A DNA stretch of 64,000 bases from Xaviernesmea oryzae. Its GTDB lineage: Bacteria; Pseudomonadota; Alphaproteobacteria; Rhizobiales; Rhizobiaceae. Positions 16,435 through 25,650 of this stretch are shown here, one piece after another (the stretch's first letter is position 1; every line of letters starts with the position of its first letter). Under the pieces are notes generated by a model, which saw only the letters and a list, made by a program, of their open reading frames with translations, searched no databases and was not told the origin of the DNA. The stretch is taken from the NCBI RefSeq assembly GCF_900109605.1, contig NZ_FOAM01000009.1:62001-126000 (forward strand), written 5' to 3'. The translations under genes were made by a program, and so were the position numbers.

Positions 16435-16464
16435 TGGAGTCATAAAAGATGACTCCATTTATCA
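16435..16464 (-). promoter_or_regulatory. candidate RirA iron-responsive operator overlapped by a longer palindrome
   Basis: TGA-N9-TCA at 16450-16464 fits the iron-responsive operator described for the rhizobial regulator RirA. It overlaps a perfect inverted repeat, TGGAGTCAT (16435-16443) and ATGACTCCA (16449-16457), with a 5-base spacer. Both lie within 45 bases upstream of the receptor start. The palindrome could be a protein site or a hairpin next to the ribosome binding site. Confidence 0.5.
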
Positions 16465-16644
16465 ACTTTTTGCGGGAATGAAAGGACAATGTGGGTTTTT
16501 TAAGTCATGTTTTTGATGATGGCAAGGCGTTGAAATAGTTAGAAACTGTTAAAATAAACGTCGTCGGAGCCAGATCCGGAGCCTTCTTGTCTTTTCCGGC
16601 TGGTGATGTTGGATGGCACCGTCAACAGTCCATGGAGCTTTCGC

Positions 16645-17568
16645 ATGGCGCCCTCGCCCTCTCCAACCGAGCCGGAGATCCTCGCCTTTCAGGCCCAGTC
16701 GGACAGTTTCTATCCACCAGATGCGGTGTCGGCTCCCATCAGCGAGCAGCGCCGATTCTATGATGCGCTCTGCGCCCGTTTCGACCAGCCATCGCCAGTT
16801 GGGCTGGTGCGCGAGGAGGGGCAGGTGGGTCCAGTGCAGATCCGGCGCTACGGGCCGGCAAGGCAACTCGGCCCCGCGCTCATTTTTTACCTGCATGGTG
16901 GCGGCTTCGTCGTCGGCTCGCTGCAAAGCCATGATGCGATCTGCGCGGAGCTGTCAGACCACACGGGGCGCGAGGTGGTCGCGCTCGCCTATCGCCTGGC
17001 GCCGGAGCATGTCTGGCCGGCGGCCTTCGAGGATGGACGCGCCGTGCTCGACAATCTGCTTGGCGAGGGACGGCCGCTGGTGCTCACCGGAGACAGTGCC
17101 GGCGGCAATCTCGCGGCAGGCCTGGCGATCGATGCGCGCGATCGCGGTCTGCAAGGGATCTGTGGCCAAGCCCTGATCTATCCCGGTCTTGGCGGCGATC
17201 TTGTTTCCGGCTCCTATGCCGAAATGGCCGAGGCGCCGGGGCTGACGACGGCGGATGTGCGCCATTATCGGGACGTGCTGCAGGCCCCGGACGATCTGCC
17301 CATCGCCATGCCGCTGAAGGTCGAAAGCACGGCCGGGCTGCCGCCGGCATACATCACCGCAGCGCATTTCGACCCCTTGCGCGACGATGCGCGAACCTAT
17401 GCCGCGCGGCTGGCGCTGTCGGGTGTTGCCGTGACCTTTCGCGAGGAGCCGCAAATGGTGCATGCCTGGCTGCGGGCGCGGCATATGAGCCCGGGCGCGC
17501 GTGCGGGCTTCGAGGCGCTGTGCAAGGGCATCCAGGCCCTCTGTGCTCTGGGAGAGGGCGGCGTGTAA
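16645..17568 (+). CDS. alpha/beta hydrolase, hormone-sensitive lipase (family IV) type
   Basis: A 307-residue esterase/lipase. The oxyanion motif HGGGFVVGS lies near residue 94, and the nucleophile elbow GDSAGGNLA near 150. The acid and base of the triad are expected in FDPLRDD near 240 and in VHAW near 272. Family IV enzymes hydrolyse short-chain esters. There is no signal peptide, so it is probably cytoplasmic. GGAG stands 7 bases before the ATG at 16645; an earlier in-frame ATG at 16603 lacks a binding site. It is convergent with msrA (10-base spacer). Confidence 0.87.
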   Translation: MAPSPSPTEPEILAFQAQSDSFYPPDAVSAPISEQRRFYDALCARFDQPSPVGLVREEGQVGPVQIRRYGPARQLGPALIFYLHGGGFVVGSLQSHDAICAELSDHTGREVVALAYRLAPEHVWPAAFEDGRAVLDNLLGEGRPLVLTGDSAGGNLAAGLAIDARDRGLQGICGQALIYPGLGGDLVSGSYAEMAEAPGLTTADVRHYRDVLQAPDDLPIAMPLKVESTAGLPPAYITAAHFDPLRDDARTYAARLALSGVAVTFREEPQMVHAWLRARHMSPGARAGFEALCKGIQALCALGEGGV

Positions 17569-17578
17569 GAGCCTTTGT

Positions 17579-18280
17579 TCAGCTCTTCAAGCGCGCCTGC
17601 GACACCAGCGCGGGCTTGGCTTTGAAGTCGGTCGGAAACAGGCTCTTCAGCGCTTCGATCTTCGGCAGGTCGTTGTAGACGATATAGGGGTAGGTCGGGT
17701 TGCGCGTCAGGAAGTCCTGATGCTCGCTTTCTGCAGCATAGAAGCCTTTCAACGGCTTGACGTCTGTGACGATGGGCTTGGGGAAGGCCTTGGCCGCGCC
17801 AAGTTGCGCGATATAGGCGCGGGCGATCTTCTCCTGCTCGGGTGTTTCAGCAAAAAGCGCGGAGCGATATTGCGTTCCACTGTCCGGCCCCTGATGATTG
17901 AGCTGGGTCGGATCGTGGGCGACCGAGAAGAAGATCTGCAGCAGCTTGCCATAGGTCACCTTGGCAGGGTCGAAGGTGACCTCTACCGATTCCGCGTGTC
18001 CCGTGTTGCCGAGGCTCACCTGTTCATAGGATGCGGTCGCCTCTGTGCCGCCGGCATAGCCCGATACGGCCTGACGCACGCCCTTCACATGCTGGAACAC
18101 ACCCTGGACACCCCAGAAGCAGCCGCCGGAGAAGACGGCCTTTTCACTCTCGGCGGTGTTGTGCTCGTCGAGAAGCGGCGGCGGCAGGGCTACCGGGTCT
18201 TCGGCCGCGCTCGATGGCGCGGCCGCCATCAAAGGCAGGGTCAGAGCAAGCAGGGACAGAAATGGACGAAGCGGCTGCAT
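17579..18280 (-). CDS. msrA: peptide-methionine (S)-S-oxide reductase MsrA, exported form
   Basis: A 233-residue MsrA that repairs methionine-S-sulfoxide. A signal peptide is present (LSLLALTLPLMAAAPSSAAED), so this copy is periplasmic, unlike the usual cytoplasmic enzyme. The catalytic motif SGGCFWG puts the reactive Cys at residue 54. Other family segments are YAGGTEATASYEQVSLGNTGHAE and the DPTQLNHQGPDSGTQYRSALF core. It has no fused MsrB. GGAGATCGCC precedes the ATG. A periplasmic MsrA needs an electron source across the membrane, and none is encoded nearby. Confidence 0.93.
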   Translation of the reverse strand: MQPLRPFLSLLALTLPLMAAAPSSAAEDPVALPPPLLDEHNTAESEKAVFSGGCFWGVQGVFQHVKGVRQAVSGYAGGTEATASYEQVSLGNTGHAESVEVTFDPAKVTYGKLLQIFFSVAHDPTQLNHQGPDSGTQYRSALFAETPEQEKIARAYIAQLGAAKAFPKPIVTDVKPLKGFYAAESEHQDFLTRNPTYPYIVYNDLPKIEALKSLFPTDFKAKPALVSQARLKS

Positions 18281-18454
18281 GGCGATCTCCTGATGGCCGG
18301 CCTGATCGGTGCCGCTTCACCGGGGGGGTGGCCCCTTGATCACGGCATCGGTTTCGTCTCAGCAGATGCGCCGCCATGACCGCCGCGTCAAATCGCAATC
18401 GCGTGTGGGCCGGTGCGTGCCGCACCCCTTCCTCGTGATGCGGGCAGGCAGCGG

Positions 18455-20455
18455 TCACATCAAATCACGGGGAATGCGCTTTTCGAAGGTCTTGGTGAAG
18501 ATCTCCGTCCCATTCTCGAAAGCCTTCACCTCTGCCGAGGTCAGCCAGTCCTCACGCGTGCAGGCCAGCCTTGAGGTCGAGACCGTGCGGGCCTGCCAGC
18601 CCTCGCGCTCGGTGATGCAGGTCCAGGTCGACACGCCCGTCATCGACAGCGGATCGCCCGATGTGATCGACCAGCATTCCTCGCGCAGATCCCGCGTGGC
18701 AAGCCCGGTGTCCGGGTGGCGGAAGAGGCCGGTATCCTCGGTGATAAAATAGCGCGTCGTGCCCGTCGCCAGATCGCGCTCGACGCGGCGGTCGGTGCGG
18801 CCGGGCGCAAGCTCGATATAATGCGGCAGCGGGTCCGGGTTTTCCGGCTCCGGGACATGGATGCGCTCGGCCTGCCCAAGAAGCGGCATGGCAAGGCCGA
18901 GCGTGGCGACGTCGATGGTCAGGCCGGCATCGTCGGGCGGGGGCAGGATCATCGGCCAGTAGGAGGTCGACAGCGCGATGCGCAGCCGGTGGCCTTCGCC
19001 GAGACGATAGCCGCAGGCATCCAGCACCAGCCGCAGCGCCACCGGTTCGCCGGCGATGAGCGGCTTCGGCGCGGCATTGCCGTCGCGATGGCAGAGATTG
19101 AGGACGCCGAAGGTGATGCGGGTTGCCGCCCCGTCCGGATGGAGATCGACCAGGCGGACGATGAGATTGGCGACGGGCGCATGCGGCGTCACGGTGACGG
19201 TGACTTCGGGACGGCCGAGATAGGCGACGCCCTCTGCAACGGGTTCGGTGTCGAAGGTCAGGGATCCCGCATCGTCCAGCCGCTGATCGCCGGCCATTTC
19301 GGCATCCGGCTTCAGCGTGAACCATTCGCCTGATTGCGTGCCGGTATCGAGCGGCGAGCGCAGGAAGGTGAGATGCGGCTGGGGATGCGGCACCGGCAGG
19401 CCTTCTTCCAGCCGGCCATGTGGCCCGACATAGAAGCTCTGCATCTCAGGCGCCTGCCAGGTCTCCTTGGCGACCCAAAAGCCGGGTTCGACCTCGCGGC
19501 GAAGCGCCGGGCGCGGTCCGTCCAAAATATAGGCGCGCATCTGCCGCAGGTTTTCGGCGCCAGTCTCCTCGTCGCGCAGCCAGCGGTTCCACCAGGCAAT
19601 CGCCTCGGCATGGAAATCGGCGCGCGGCTTCGGCCAGGCGAAATGCGGATATTTATGGACCCAGGGCCCGATCATGGCTTTCGCCTTGGGGCCGAGACCT
19701 TCGATGGCCTTGATCGGTGTGTTGCGATAGCCATCCGCCCAGCCGGCGATGACAAGCGCGGGCACCGGGAAGCCGGCGAAATCCTCGCAGATCGAGCCAT
19801 GCCGCCAGAAGCCGTCACGATGGGGGTGGGACAGCCATTCCTCGAGGAAGAAGGGTTCGCCCTCCAGCCGCTCCAGCCACATGGCCCTCCAGACATCGCC
19901 AACCAAAGCCGGATCGGGCGAGCGGCTCTGATAGCCGAGCATGGTCGCGGCCCAGGACAGCTGGGCGGAGAGATGCGTGCCGTCTTTGTAGTGGATGTCG
20001 TCATTATAGCGGTCGACGGTCGAGGCGATCGAGATCACGGCTTTCAGCGCCGGCGGCTTCAGCGCCGCCACCTGCAGGCAGTTGAACCCGCCCCAGGAAA
20101 TGCCCATCATGCCCACCTTGCCATTCGACCAGGGCTGGGCCGCGATCCATTCGACAAGCTCGCAGCCATCGGACAGTTCGCGCGGCGTATATTCGCCGTC
20201 GATCACGCCCTCGGATTCGCCAGAGCCTCTGATGTCCACGCGCACGCCGGCAATGCCGGCCGCCGCGAAGACGGGATAGGTGGATTCGTCACGCAGGCTG
20301 GTGCCGCCCTGTTTGCGATAGGGCAGATATTCGAGAACCGCCGGAACCGGGTCTGCACCGGCATTGTCGGGCATCCAGATCCGCGCGGCCAGCCGCGTGC
20401 CGTCCTTCAGCCGGATCCATTCATTCTCGATGACGCTAAAACCGCGCGCGGACAT
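18455..20455 (-). CDS. CocE/NonD family hydrolase (X-Pro dipeptidyl-peptidase S15-like)
   Basis: A 666-residue serine hydrolase. The alpha/beta hydrolase domain carries the nucleophile in GMMGISWGG (Ser120). It is preceded by VRVDIRGSGESEG and followed by the C-terminal jelly-roll domain of the CocE/NonD and X-Pro peptidase group (LTFDTEPVAEGVAYLGRPEVTV). Members cleave esters such as cocaine, beta-lactam amino ester prodrugs, or Xaa-Pro peptide bonds. It has no signal peptide, so it acts in the cytoplasm. It follows the peptide-type ABC operon on the same strand with a 60-base gap, which suggests it processes the imported substrate. AAGGAAG precedes the ATG. Confidence 0.88.
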   Translation of the reverse strand: MSARGFSVIENEWIRLKDGTRLAARIWMPDNAGADPVPAVLEYLPYRKQGGTSLRDESTYPVFAAAGIAGVRVDIRGSGESEGVIDGEYTPRELSDGCELVEWIAAQPWSNGKVGMMGISWGGFNCLQVAALKPPALKAVISIASTVDRYNDDIHYKDGTHLSAQLSWAATMLGYQSRSPDPALVGDVWRAMWLERLEGEPFFLEEWLSHPHRDGFWRHGSICEDFAGFPVPALVIAGWADGYRNTPIKAIEGLGPKAKAMIGPWVHKYPHFAWPKPRADFHAEAIAWWNRWLRDEETGAENLRQMRAYILDGPRPALRREVEPGFWVAKETWQAPEMQSFYVGPHGRLEEGLPVPHPQPHLTFLRSPLDTGTQSGEWFTLKPDAEMAGDQRLDDAGSLTFDTEPVAEGVAYLGRPEVTVTVTPHAPVANLIVRLVDLHPDGAATRITFGVLNLCHRDGNAAPKPLIAGEPVALRLVLDACGYRLGEGHRLRIALSTSYWPMILPPPDDAGLTIDVATLGLAMPLLGQAERIHVPEPENPDPLPHYIELAPGRTDRRVERDLATGTTRYFITEDTGLFRHPDTGLATRDLREECWSITSGDPLSMTGVSTWTCITEREGWQARTVSTSRLACTREDWLTSAEVKAFENGTEIFTKTFEKRIPRDLM

Positions 20456-20515
20456 GAGCGGGTCTTCCTTTCAGATGAAATGAGGCGGCGCATCCATGCG
20501 CCTGATGAGGCAGGG

Positions 20516-22147
20516 TCAGTTCCCCGCGCTTTCCATGCGCCGTGTTGCAAGCACCCGCTCCAGCCAGCCGATCTCCATTTCCGGCACCGATTTCAGCAGG
20601 AGATCCGTATAGGCGTCGAAGGGTGGCGAAAGTGCCTGGGATTTCGGGCCGAAGCGCACCAGCCGGCCGCGATGCATCACCGCGACCGAATCGGCGATTG
20701 CCCGGACGATGGCGATGTCATGGGTGATGAAGACGTAGGAGACATGGGTCTCCTCCTGAAGCTTCAACAGAAGCTTCAAGATGCCTTCGGCGACAAGCGG
20801 ATCGAGTGCCGAAGTCGGCTCGTCGCACAGGATCAGCTCCGGCTTGGCGGCAAGCGCGCGGGCAATCGCCACGCGCTGCTTCTGCCCGCCGGAAAGCTCG
20901 GCCGGATAGCGGTCGAGGAAGCGGTCGCCCATCTCGATCTGGTCGAGAAGCTGGCGCACGCGCTCGGTCTTTTTCGCGCCGTGGATGCCCTCATAGAAGG
21001 AAATGGGTCGGCCGATGATCTCGCGCACGGTCTGGCGCGGGTTCATGGCCGTATCGGCCATCTGATAGATCATCTGGATGCGCCGCAATTGCTCCTTCGA
21101 GCGGCCCTTCAGCGCCTTTGGCAGTTCCTGCCCGTCAAAGGTGATGCGGCCCTCGCTTGGTGGCAGCAGGCCGGTGATCACCCGCGCCAGCGTCGATTTG
21201 CCCGACCCGCTCTCGCCGACGATCGCCAGCGTCTGGCCCTTGGGCAGGGTGAGCGAAACGTCGTGCAGCACCTTGAAGCCATTGCCATAGCTGGCGCTGA
21301 CGCGGTCGATGGTCAGGATCGGCGTCGACTGGTCGGCGGCCTCGGGCCGGGCGATCTGGCGCACGCTCACCAGCGCCTTGGTGTAATCCTGGCCCGGGGC
21401 CTCGATGATTTGTCGGGTCGTGCCGTATTCCACGGTCTTGCCGTGGCGCAGCACCATGATGTCGTCGGCGATCTGGGCCACCACGGCGAGGTCATGGGTG
21501 ATGTAGAGCGCGGCGGTGTGGGTTTCCTCGATCGCATGCTTGATCGCCGCGAGCACCTCGATCTGCGTTGTCACGTCGAGCGCCGTCGTGGGCTCGTCGA
21601 AGACGATCAGCTCCGGGTTCGGACAGAGCGCCATGGCCGTCATCGCGCGCTGCAGCTGCCCGCCGGAAACCTGATGCGGAAAGCGTCGGCCAAAGGTTTC
21701 GGGGTTCGGCAGGCCGAGAATGCGGAAGAGATGCAGCGCCCGGGCCTCGGCGTCGTCCCGGCTCATGATGCGGTGGCGCAAGGATGCTTCGATCACCTGT
21801 TCGCCGAGCCGGTGCGCTGGGTTGAAGGCGGCGGCGGCCGATTGCGCGACATAGCAGACCTTGGCGCCGCGCACCGAGCGCACGCCCGAGCGGCCGAGCG
21901 TCAGAATATCCGTGTCGTTCAGGGTCACCGCGCCGCCCGTAATCCGCGCGCCGCCGCGCCCATAGGCGAGCGCCGAGAGCCCGATGGTGGACTTTCCCGC
22001 GCCGGATTCGCCGATCAGGCCGAGCACCCGGCCTTTTTCCACCGAAAAGGAGACGCCATCGACCAGCGTCACCGTCTTCGGTGCCTCGCCGGGCGGATAG
22101 CTCGTCGCCTCGATCCTCAAATCCTTGACGGTCAGAAGCTCAGGCAT
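20516..22147 (-). CDS. oligopeptide-type ABC transporter, fused double ATPase (DppD-DppF)
   Basis: A 543-residue ATPase containing both nucleotide-binding domains that are separate in E. coli Dpp/Opp. The first domain has Walker A GESGAGKST near residue 43, signature VSGGQLQRAM and Walker B LIVFDEPTTALD. The second starts near residue 270 with Walker A GESGSGKST and has LSGGQKQRVAIARAL and LILCDEPTSALD. A region specific to this family (AHRLGEQVIEASL) is present. It energises uptake through the two permeases. Its ATG overlaps the DppC-type gene by 8 bases. Confidence 0.92.
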   Translation of the reverse strand: MPELLTVKDLRIEATSYPPGEAPKTVTLVDGVSFSVEKGRVLGLIGESGAGKSTIGLSALAYGRGGARITGGAVTLNDTDILTLGRSGVRSVRGAKVCYVAQSAAAAFNPAHRLGEQVIEASLRHRIMSRDDAEARALHLFRILGLPNPETFGRRFPHQVSGGQLQRAMTAMALCPNPELIVFDEPTTALDVTTQIEVLAAIKHAIEETHTAALYITHDLAVVAQIADDIMVLRHGKTVEYGTTRQIIEAPGQDYTKALVSVRQIARPEAADQSTPILTIDRVSASYGNGFKVLHDVSLTLPKGQTLAIVGESGSGKSTLARVITGLLPPSEGRITFDGQELPKALKGRSKEQLRRIQMIYQMADTAMNPRQTVREIIGRPISFYEGIHGAKKTERVRQLLDQIEMGDRFLDRYPAELSGGQKQRVAIARALAAKPELILCDEPTSALDPLVAEGILKLLLKLQEETHVSYVFITHDIAIVRAIADSVAVMHRGRLVRFGPKSQALSPPFDAYTDLLLKSVPEMEIGWLERVLATRRMESAGN

Positions 22148-22967
22148 CGCCGCGCCCTCCCTTGAGGCTCGAGGTGCGTTTCATCATCCAGTCGACCACC
22201 AGATTGACCGAGATGGCGAGGCAGGCGATGGCCGCGCCCGGCACGAGGGCTGCGGAAATGCCGAAGATGATGCCGTCCTTATTGTCCTTGACCATGCCGC
22301 CCCAATCGGCCGCCGGCGGCTGGATACCGAGGCCCAGGAAGGAGAGGGTGGACAGAAACAGGATGGAGAAGGCGAAGCGCAGGCCGAATTCGGCCAGAAG
22401 CGGCGAGAGCGTATTGGGCAGGATTTCGCGAAAGACGATCCAGATAGGGCCTTCGCCGCGCAGCCGCGCGGCTTCGACGAACTCCATCACCGCCACATCA
22501 AGCGCCACGGCCCGGCCGATGCGAAACACGCGGGTGCTGTCGAGCACCGCCATGACCAGGATCAGGATCCACAGATGCTGCGGCAGCACCGCCAGCACCA
22601 CCAGCGCAAAGATCAGCGTCGGGATCGCCATCATCAGATCGTTGAAGCGGGAAAAGAGCTGGTCGATGAACCCGCCCGTGACGGCCGCCGTGAAGGACAG
22701 CGCCATGCCGAGCGAGAAGGACAGCACGGTGGCCGCCAGCGCCACGAGCACGGTGGTGCGCGCGCCGAAGATCAGGCGCGAAAGCAGATCACGTCCGAGA
22801 TTGTCGGTGCCGAGCAGAAAATCGCCGCCGGGCGGCAGCCAGACCTCGCCCACCACCTGTGTTTCGCCGTAGGGCGCGATGAGGGGCGCGAAGAGGGCGC
22901 AGATGAGGGCAAGCGCGATGCCCGCAAGCCCGATCCAGGCGCTCAAGGGAATGCTGGCCAGCCTCAT
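22140..22967 (-). CDS. oligopeptide-type ABC transporter permease (DppC/OppC type)
   Basis: A 275-residue permease. It has about six membrane helices, the DppC-type N-terminal periplasmic segment (LLGTDNLGRDLLSRLIFGAR), and the cytoplasmic loop FVEAARLRGEGPIWIVFREILPN that contacts the ATPase. Start and stop overlap both neighbours (ATGA with the upstream permease, 8 bases with the ATPase), so the operon is tightly coupled. The loop is of the OppC/DppC kind; the solute is not defined by it. Confidence 0.9.
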   Translation of the reverse strand: MRLASIPLSAWIGLAGIALALICALFAPLIAPYGETQVVGEVWLPPGGDFLLGTDNLGRDLLSRLIFGARTTVLVALAATVLSFSLGMALSFTAAVTGGFIDQLFSRFNDLMMAIPTLIFALVVLAVLPQHLWILILVMAVLDSTRVFRIGRAVALDVAVMEFVEAARLRGEGPIWIVFREILPNTLSPLLAEFGLRFAFSILFLSTLSFLGLGIQPPAADWGGMVKDNKDGIIFGISAALVPGAAIACLAISVNLVVDWMMKRTSSLKGGRGDA

Positions 22968-24061
22968 CGCGGGTGCCTCAAGCGGGGATTGGCGACAATG
23001 GCGATGAGATCGGCCGCCATGTTGAGGAAGATATAGAAGGCGGCGAAGATCAGGCCGCAGGCTTGGACCACCGGCATGTCGCGCACCGTCACCGCATCGA
23101 CCATATATTGGCCCATGCCGGGATAGACGAAGACCACCTCGACCACGACGACGCCGACGACGAGATAAGCAAGGTTGAGCGCGATGACGTTGACGACGGG
23201 CGCCACCGCGTTGGGCGCGGCATGGCGGGCGATGATGCGAAAGGCCGAGAGACCTTTCAGCTCCGCCGTCTCGACATAAGCCGAGGACATGACATTGAGG
23301 ATCGCCGCGCGGGTCATGCGCATCATATGGGCAAGCACGACCAGCACCAGCGTCGCGACGGGCAGGGCGATGGCCGAGAGCCGGTCGAAAAAGCCCATGC
23401 CGTCGAACACAGTCGCCGGGAAAGTGGCAACGCCATATTGAACCGCGAAGACCATGATCAGCAGATAGCCGACGAAGAATTCCGGGAGGGAGATCGCCGC
23501 CAGCGAGACGACATTGATGATCTTGTCCGGCAGACGGTTGCGATATTGCACGGCCAGCATGCCAAGGCCGACCGCTAGCGGAATGGAGATCAGCGCAGCG
23601 AAGAAGGCGAGAAACAGGGAATTACCGAGCCGTTTGCCGATCTGTTCGGAGACGGAGTTGCGGCTGGCCCAGGAGGTGCCGAAATCACCCTGGAGCGCGC
23701 CGCCGAGCCATTCGACATAGCGGGTGGTGACGGGGCGATCGAGGCCGAGATCGGCCCGGATATTGGCGACAGCCTGCGGCGTGGCCGACTGGCCGAGATA
23801 GGTGGTAGCGAAATCCCCCGGCAGCGCCTCGATGCCGCCGAAGATCATGATCGAGACGGCAAAGAGCAAGGCGATGGACAAAGCGAGGCGCTGGATCACC
23901 AGCGCCGCCAGCGGCGAGCGCTGAAGAAAGCGCCGCCATGGGCCACGGGCGGAGGCCGATGAATGAGGCGCCGCCAGGCCGGCATCGGACAGAGAGACGA
24001 GCGAGGTTTCCCCCGCCGCCAGAGGATCGACCGGACCGGCCGGGTTCGGCGCCGCCGCCAT
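22964..24061 (-). CDS. oligopeptide-type ABC transporter permease (DppB/OppB type)
   Basis: A 365-residue permease. The N-terminus has a long polar extension of about 50 residues rich in Ala, Ser and Pro before the first membrane helix (QRLALSIALLFAVSIMIFGG), unusual for DppB, which normally starts at the helix. The family features GDFATTYLG, DRPVTTRYVEWLGGALQGDFG and a DppB-type C-terminal helix pair are present. The ATG at 24061 overlaps the binding-protein stop (TGATG). A GTG at 24076 is the alternative start and would add five residues. Confidence 0.85.
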   Translation of the reverse strand: MAAAPNPAGPVDPLAAGETSLVSLSDAGLAAPHSSASARGPWRRFLQRSPLAALVIQRLALSIALLFAVSIMIFGGIEALPGDFATTYLGQSATPQAVANIRADLGLDRPVTTRYVEWLGGALQGDFGTSWASRNSVSEQIGKRLGNSLFLAFFAALISIPLAVGLGMLAVQYRNRLPDKIINVVSLAAISLPEFFVGYLLIMVFAVQYGVATFPATVFDGMGFFDRLSAIALPVATLVLVVLAHMMRMTRAAILNVMSSAYVETAELKGLSAFRIIARHAAPNAVAPVVNVIALNLAYLVVGVVVVEVVFVYPGMGQYMVDAVTVRDMPVVQACGLIFAAFYIFLNMAADLIAIVANPRLRHPR

Positions 24062-25650
24062 CAGGCGTCGAGCCACACGCGGGTTGCGACATAGCCATTC
24101 GACATGTCGTTGCCGATGTCGTGGACGTAGCCTTTGACCTTCTTGGACGAGGCATTCACGAAATCGTTGAACATCGGCAGGATCAGTCCACCTTCGTCGC
24201 GCACCATCATCGCCATGGTGCGGTACATGTCCTTGCGCTTGGCTTCGTCCAGTTCGGCGCGGGCCTGCAAGAGCAGCTTGTCGAAATCAGGCCGCCTGAA
24301 GCGCGTGTCGTTCCAGTCCGCCGTCGAGAGATAGGCGGTGGAATACATCTGGTCCTGCGTCGGCCGGCCGCCCCAATAGGAGGTGGAGAAGGGCTGGACG
24401 TTCCAGACATTCGACCAGTAGCCGTCACCCGGTTCGCGTTTGATGTCGATGGCGATGCCGGCCTTCTTGCAGCTTTCCTGATAGAGCACGGCGGCATCGA
24501 CAGCACCCGGAAAGGCGACATCGGAGGTGCGCAGCAGCACGGAACCGGAATGGCCCGACTTCTTGTAGTGGAAGGCGGCCTTGTCCGGATCGTAGACCCG
24601 CTGCTCGATGCCCTCTGGGAACAGCGCATAGGTGGAGTTGATCGGGAAGTCGTTGCCGACCTTGCCGTAACCACCCAGGATCTTCTGGACCATGGTTTCG
24701 CGGTCCATGGCATATTTCAGCGCCATGCGCAGGTCGTTATTGTCGAAGGGCGCCTTGTCGCAATGCATGATGAAGACGTAATGACCGCGCCCGGAGGTCG
24801 AGAGAATCTCGACCGTCGGCGCGCGCTTCAGAAGGTTCACCGTCTTCGGATCGACGCGGTTGATGAAATGCACCTGGCCGGAGGAGAGGGCCGCGACGCG
24901 GGCGGTCGCGTCGTTCATGTTGATGATTTCGATGCTGTCGACATAGCCGCGATCGCTGCGCCAGTCGTCCTTGTTGCGCTCCAGCGTGGCGCGCACGCCG
25001 GGCTCGAAGGTCAGAAGCTTGTAGGGCCCGGTGCCGATCGAGGCGAAGGGATCGTCATAGCCGCCATTGGGCTGGATCACCAGGTGATAGTCGGTGAGCA
25101 ACAGCGGCAGGTCGGCATTGCCCTCGGTCAGCGTCAGAACGACATTGTCGCCATCTGCCTTGATCTCCTTGATCGACTTGACCACGCCGAGTGCGCCGGA
25201 TTCCGATTTGGCATCGGTATGGCGCTGGAGCGTCTTGACCACGTCCTGGACCGTCATCTCCTTGCCGTCGTGGAATTTCACGCCCTTGCGGATCTTGAAG
25301 GTCCAAGTGGACGCATCGGCCGAAGGCTCCCAGCTTTCGGCGAGCGACGGCACGGCGGCGCCGGTGGTGGGGTGGGACTCGACCAGCATGTCGCCCCAGC
25401 AGCGGCCGATACAGAACATCACCTGCGAGAGGAACTTGGCCGGGTCTTTGCTGTCGGTGGCCGAACCGCCTTCGAGGCCGAGCTTCAGATGGCCGCCACG
25501 CTTGGGCTCCTGCGCTTCGGCGGCGGTGGAAAACAGCGTGCCGGCGCTGGCGGCTGCTATGCCGGCGGCGGCGGCCCGGCCCATGAATTCGCGGCGGTTC
25601 ATCGCGCCGAGCGTGACCTGCTGCTTCAGGTGGCGAGTCCAGTCGTTCAT
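24061..25650 (-). CDS. oligopeptide-type ABC transporter substrate-binding protein (family 5)
   Basis: A 529-residue extracellular binding protein. A Tat signal is visible (MNRREFMGRAAAAG then a hydrophobic stretch ending STAAEAQ). The mature part has the family 5 signature ESWEPSADASTWTFKIRKGVKFHDG and the expected two-domain length. It is the first gene of a five-gene unit with permeases, fused ATPase and CocE-type hydrolase. Three ATGs lie close together. AAGGGGA is 7 bases before the one at 25650, which I use; 25656 and 25704 are alternatives. The ligand may be a peptide or a quite different compound, since family 5 proteins also bind opines, nickel, glutathione and antibiotics. Confidence 0.9.
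   Translation of the reverse strand: MNDWTRHLKQQVTLGAMNRREFMGRAAAAGIAAASAGTLFSTAAEAQEPKRGGHLKLGLEGGSATDSKDPAKFLSQVMFCIGRCWGDMLVESHPTTGAAVPSLAESWEPSADASTWTFKIRKGVKFHDGKEMTVQDVVKTLQRHTDAKSESGALGVVKSIKEIKADGDNVVLTLTEGNADLPLLLTDYHLVIQPNGGYDDPFASIGTGPYKLLTFEPGVRATLERNKDDWRSDRGYVDSIEIINMNDATARVAALSSGQVHFINRVDPKTVNLLKRAPTVEILSTSGRGHYVFIMHCDKAPFDNNDLRMALKYAMDRETMVQKILGGYGKVGNDFPINSTYALFPEGIEQRVYDPDKAAFHYKKSGHSGSVLLRTSDVAFPGAVDAAVLYQESCKKAGIAIDIKREPGDGYWSNVWNVQPFSTSYWGGRPTQDQMYSTAYLSTADWNDTRFRRPDFDKLLLQARAELDEAKRKDMYRTMAMMVRDEGGLILPMFNDFVNASSKKVKGYVHDIGNDMSNGYVATRVWLDA

Noticed and set aside
14403-16445. A 680-codon open frame on the plus strand opposite the TonB receptor gene
   Set aside because: High GC produces long antisense frames. 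It has Arg/Gly/Ala-rich content, no domain, and the receptor on the other strand is unmistakable.
19334-22165. A 943-codon open frame opposite the hydrolase and fused ATPase genes
   Set aside because: It spans two real genes on the other strand, has shadow composition and no ribosome binding site.
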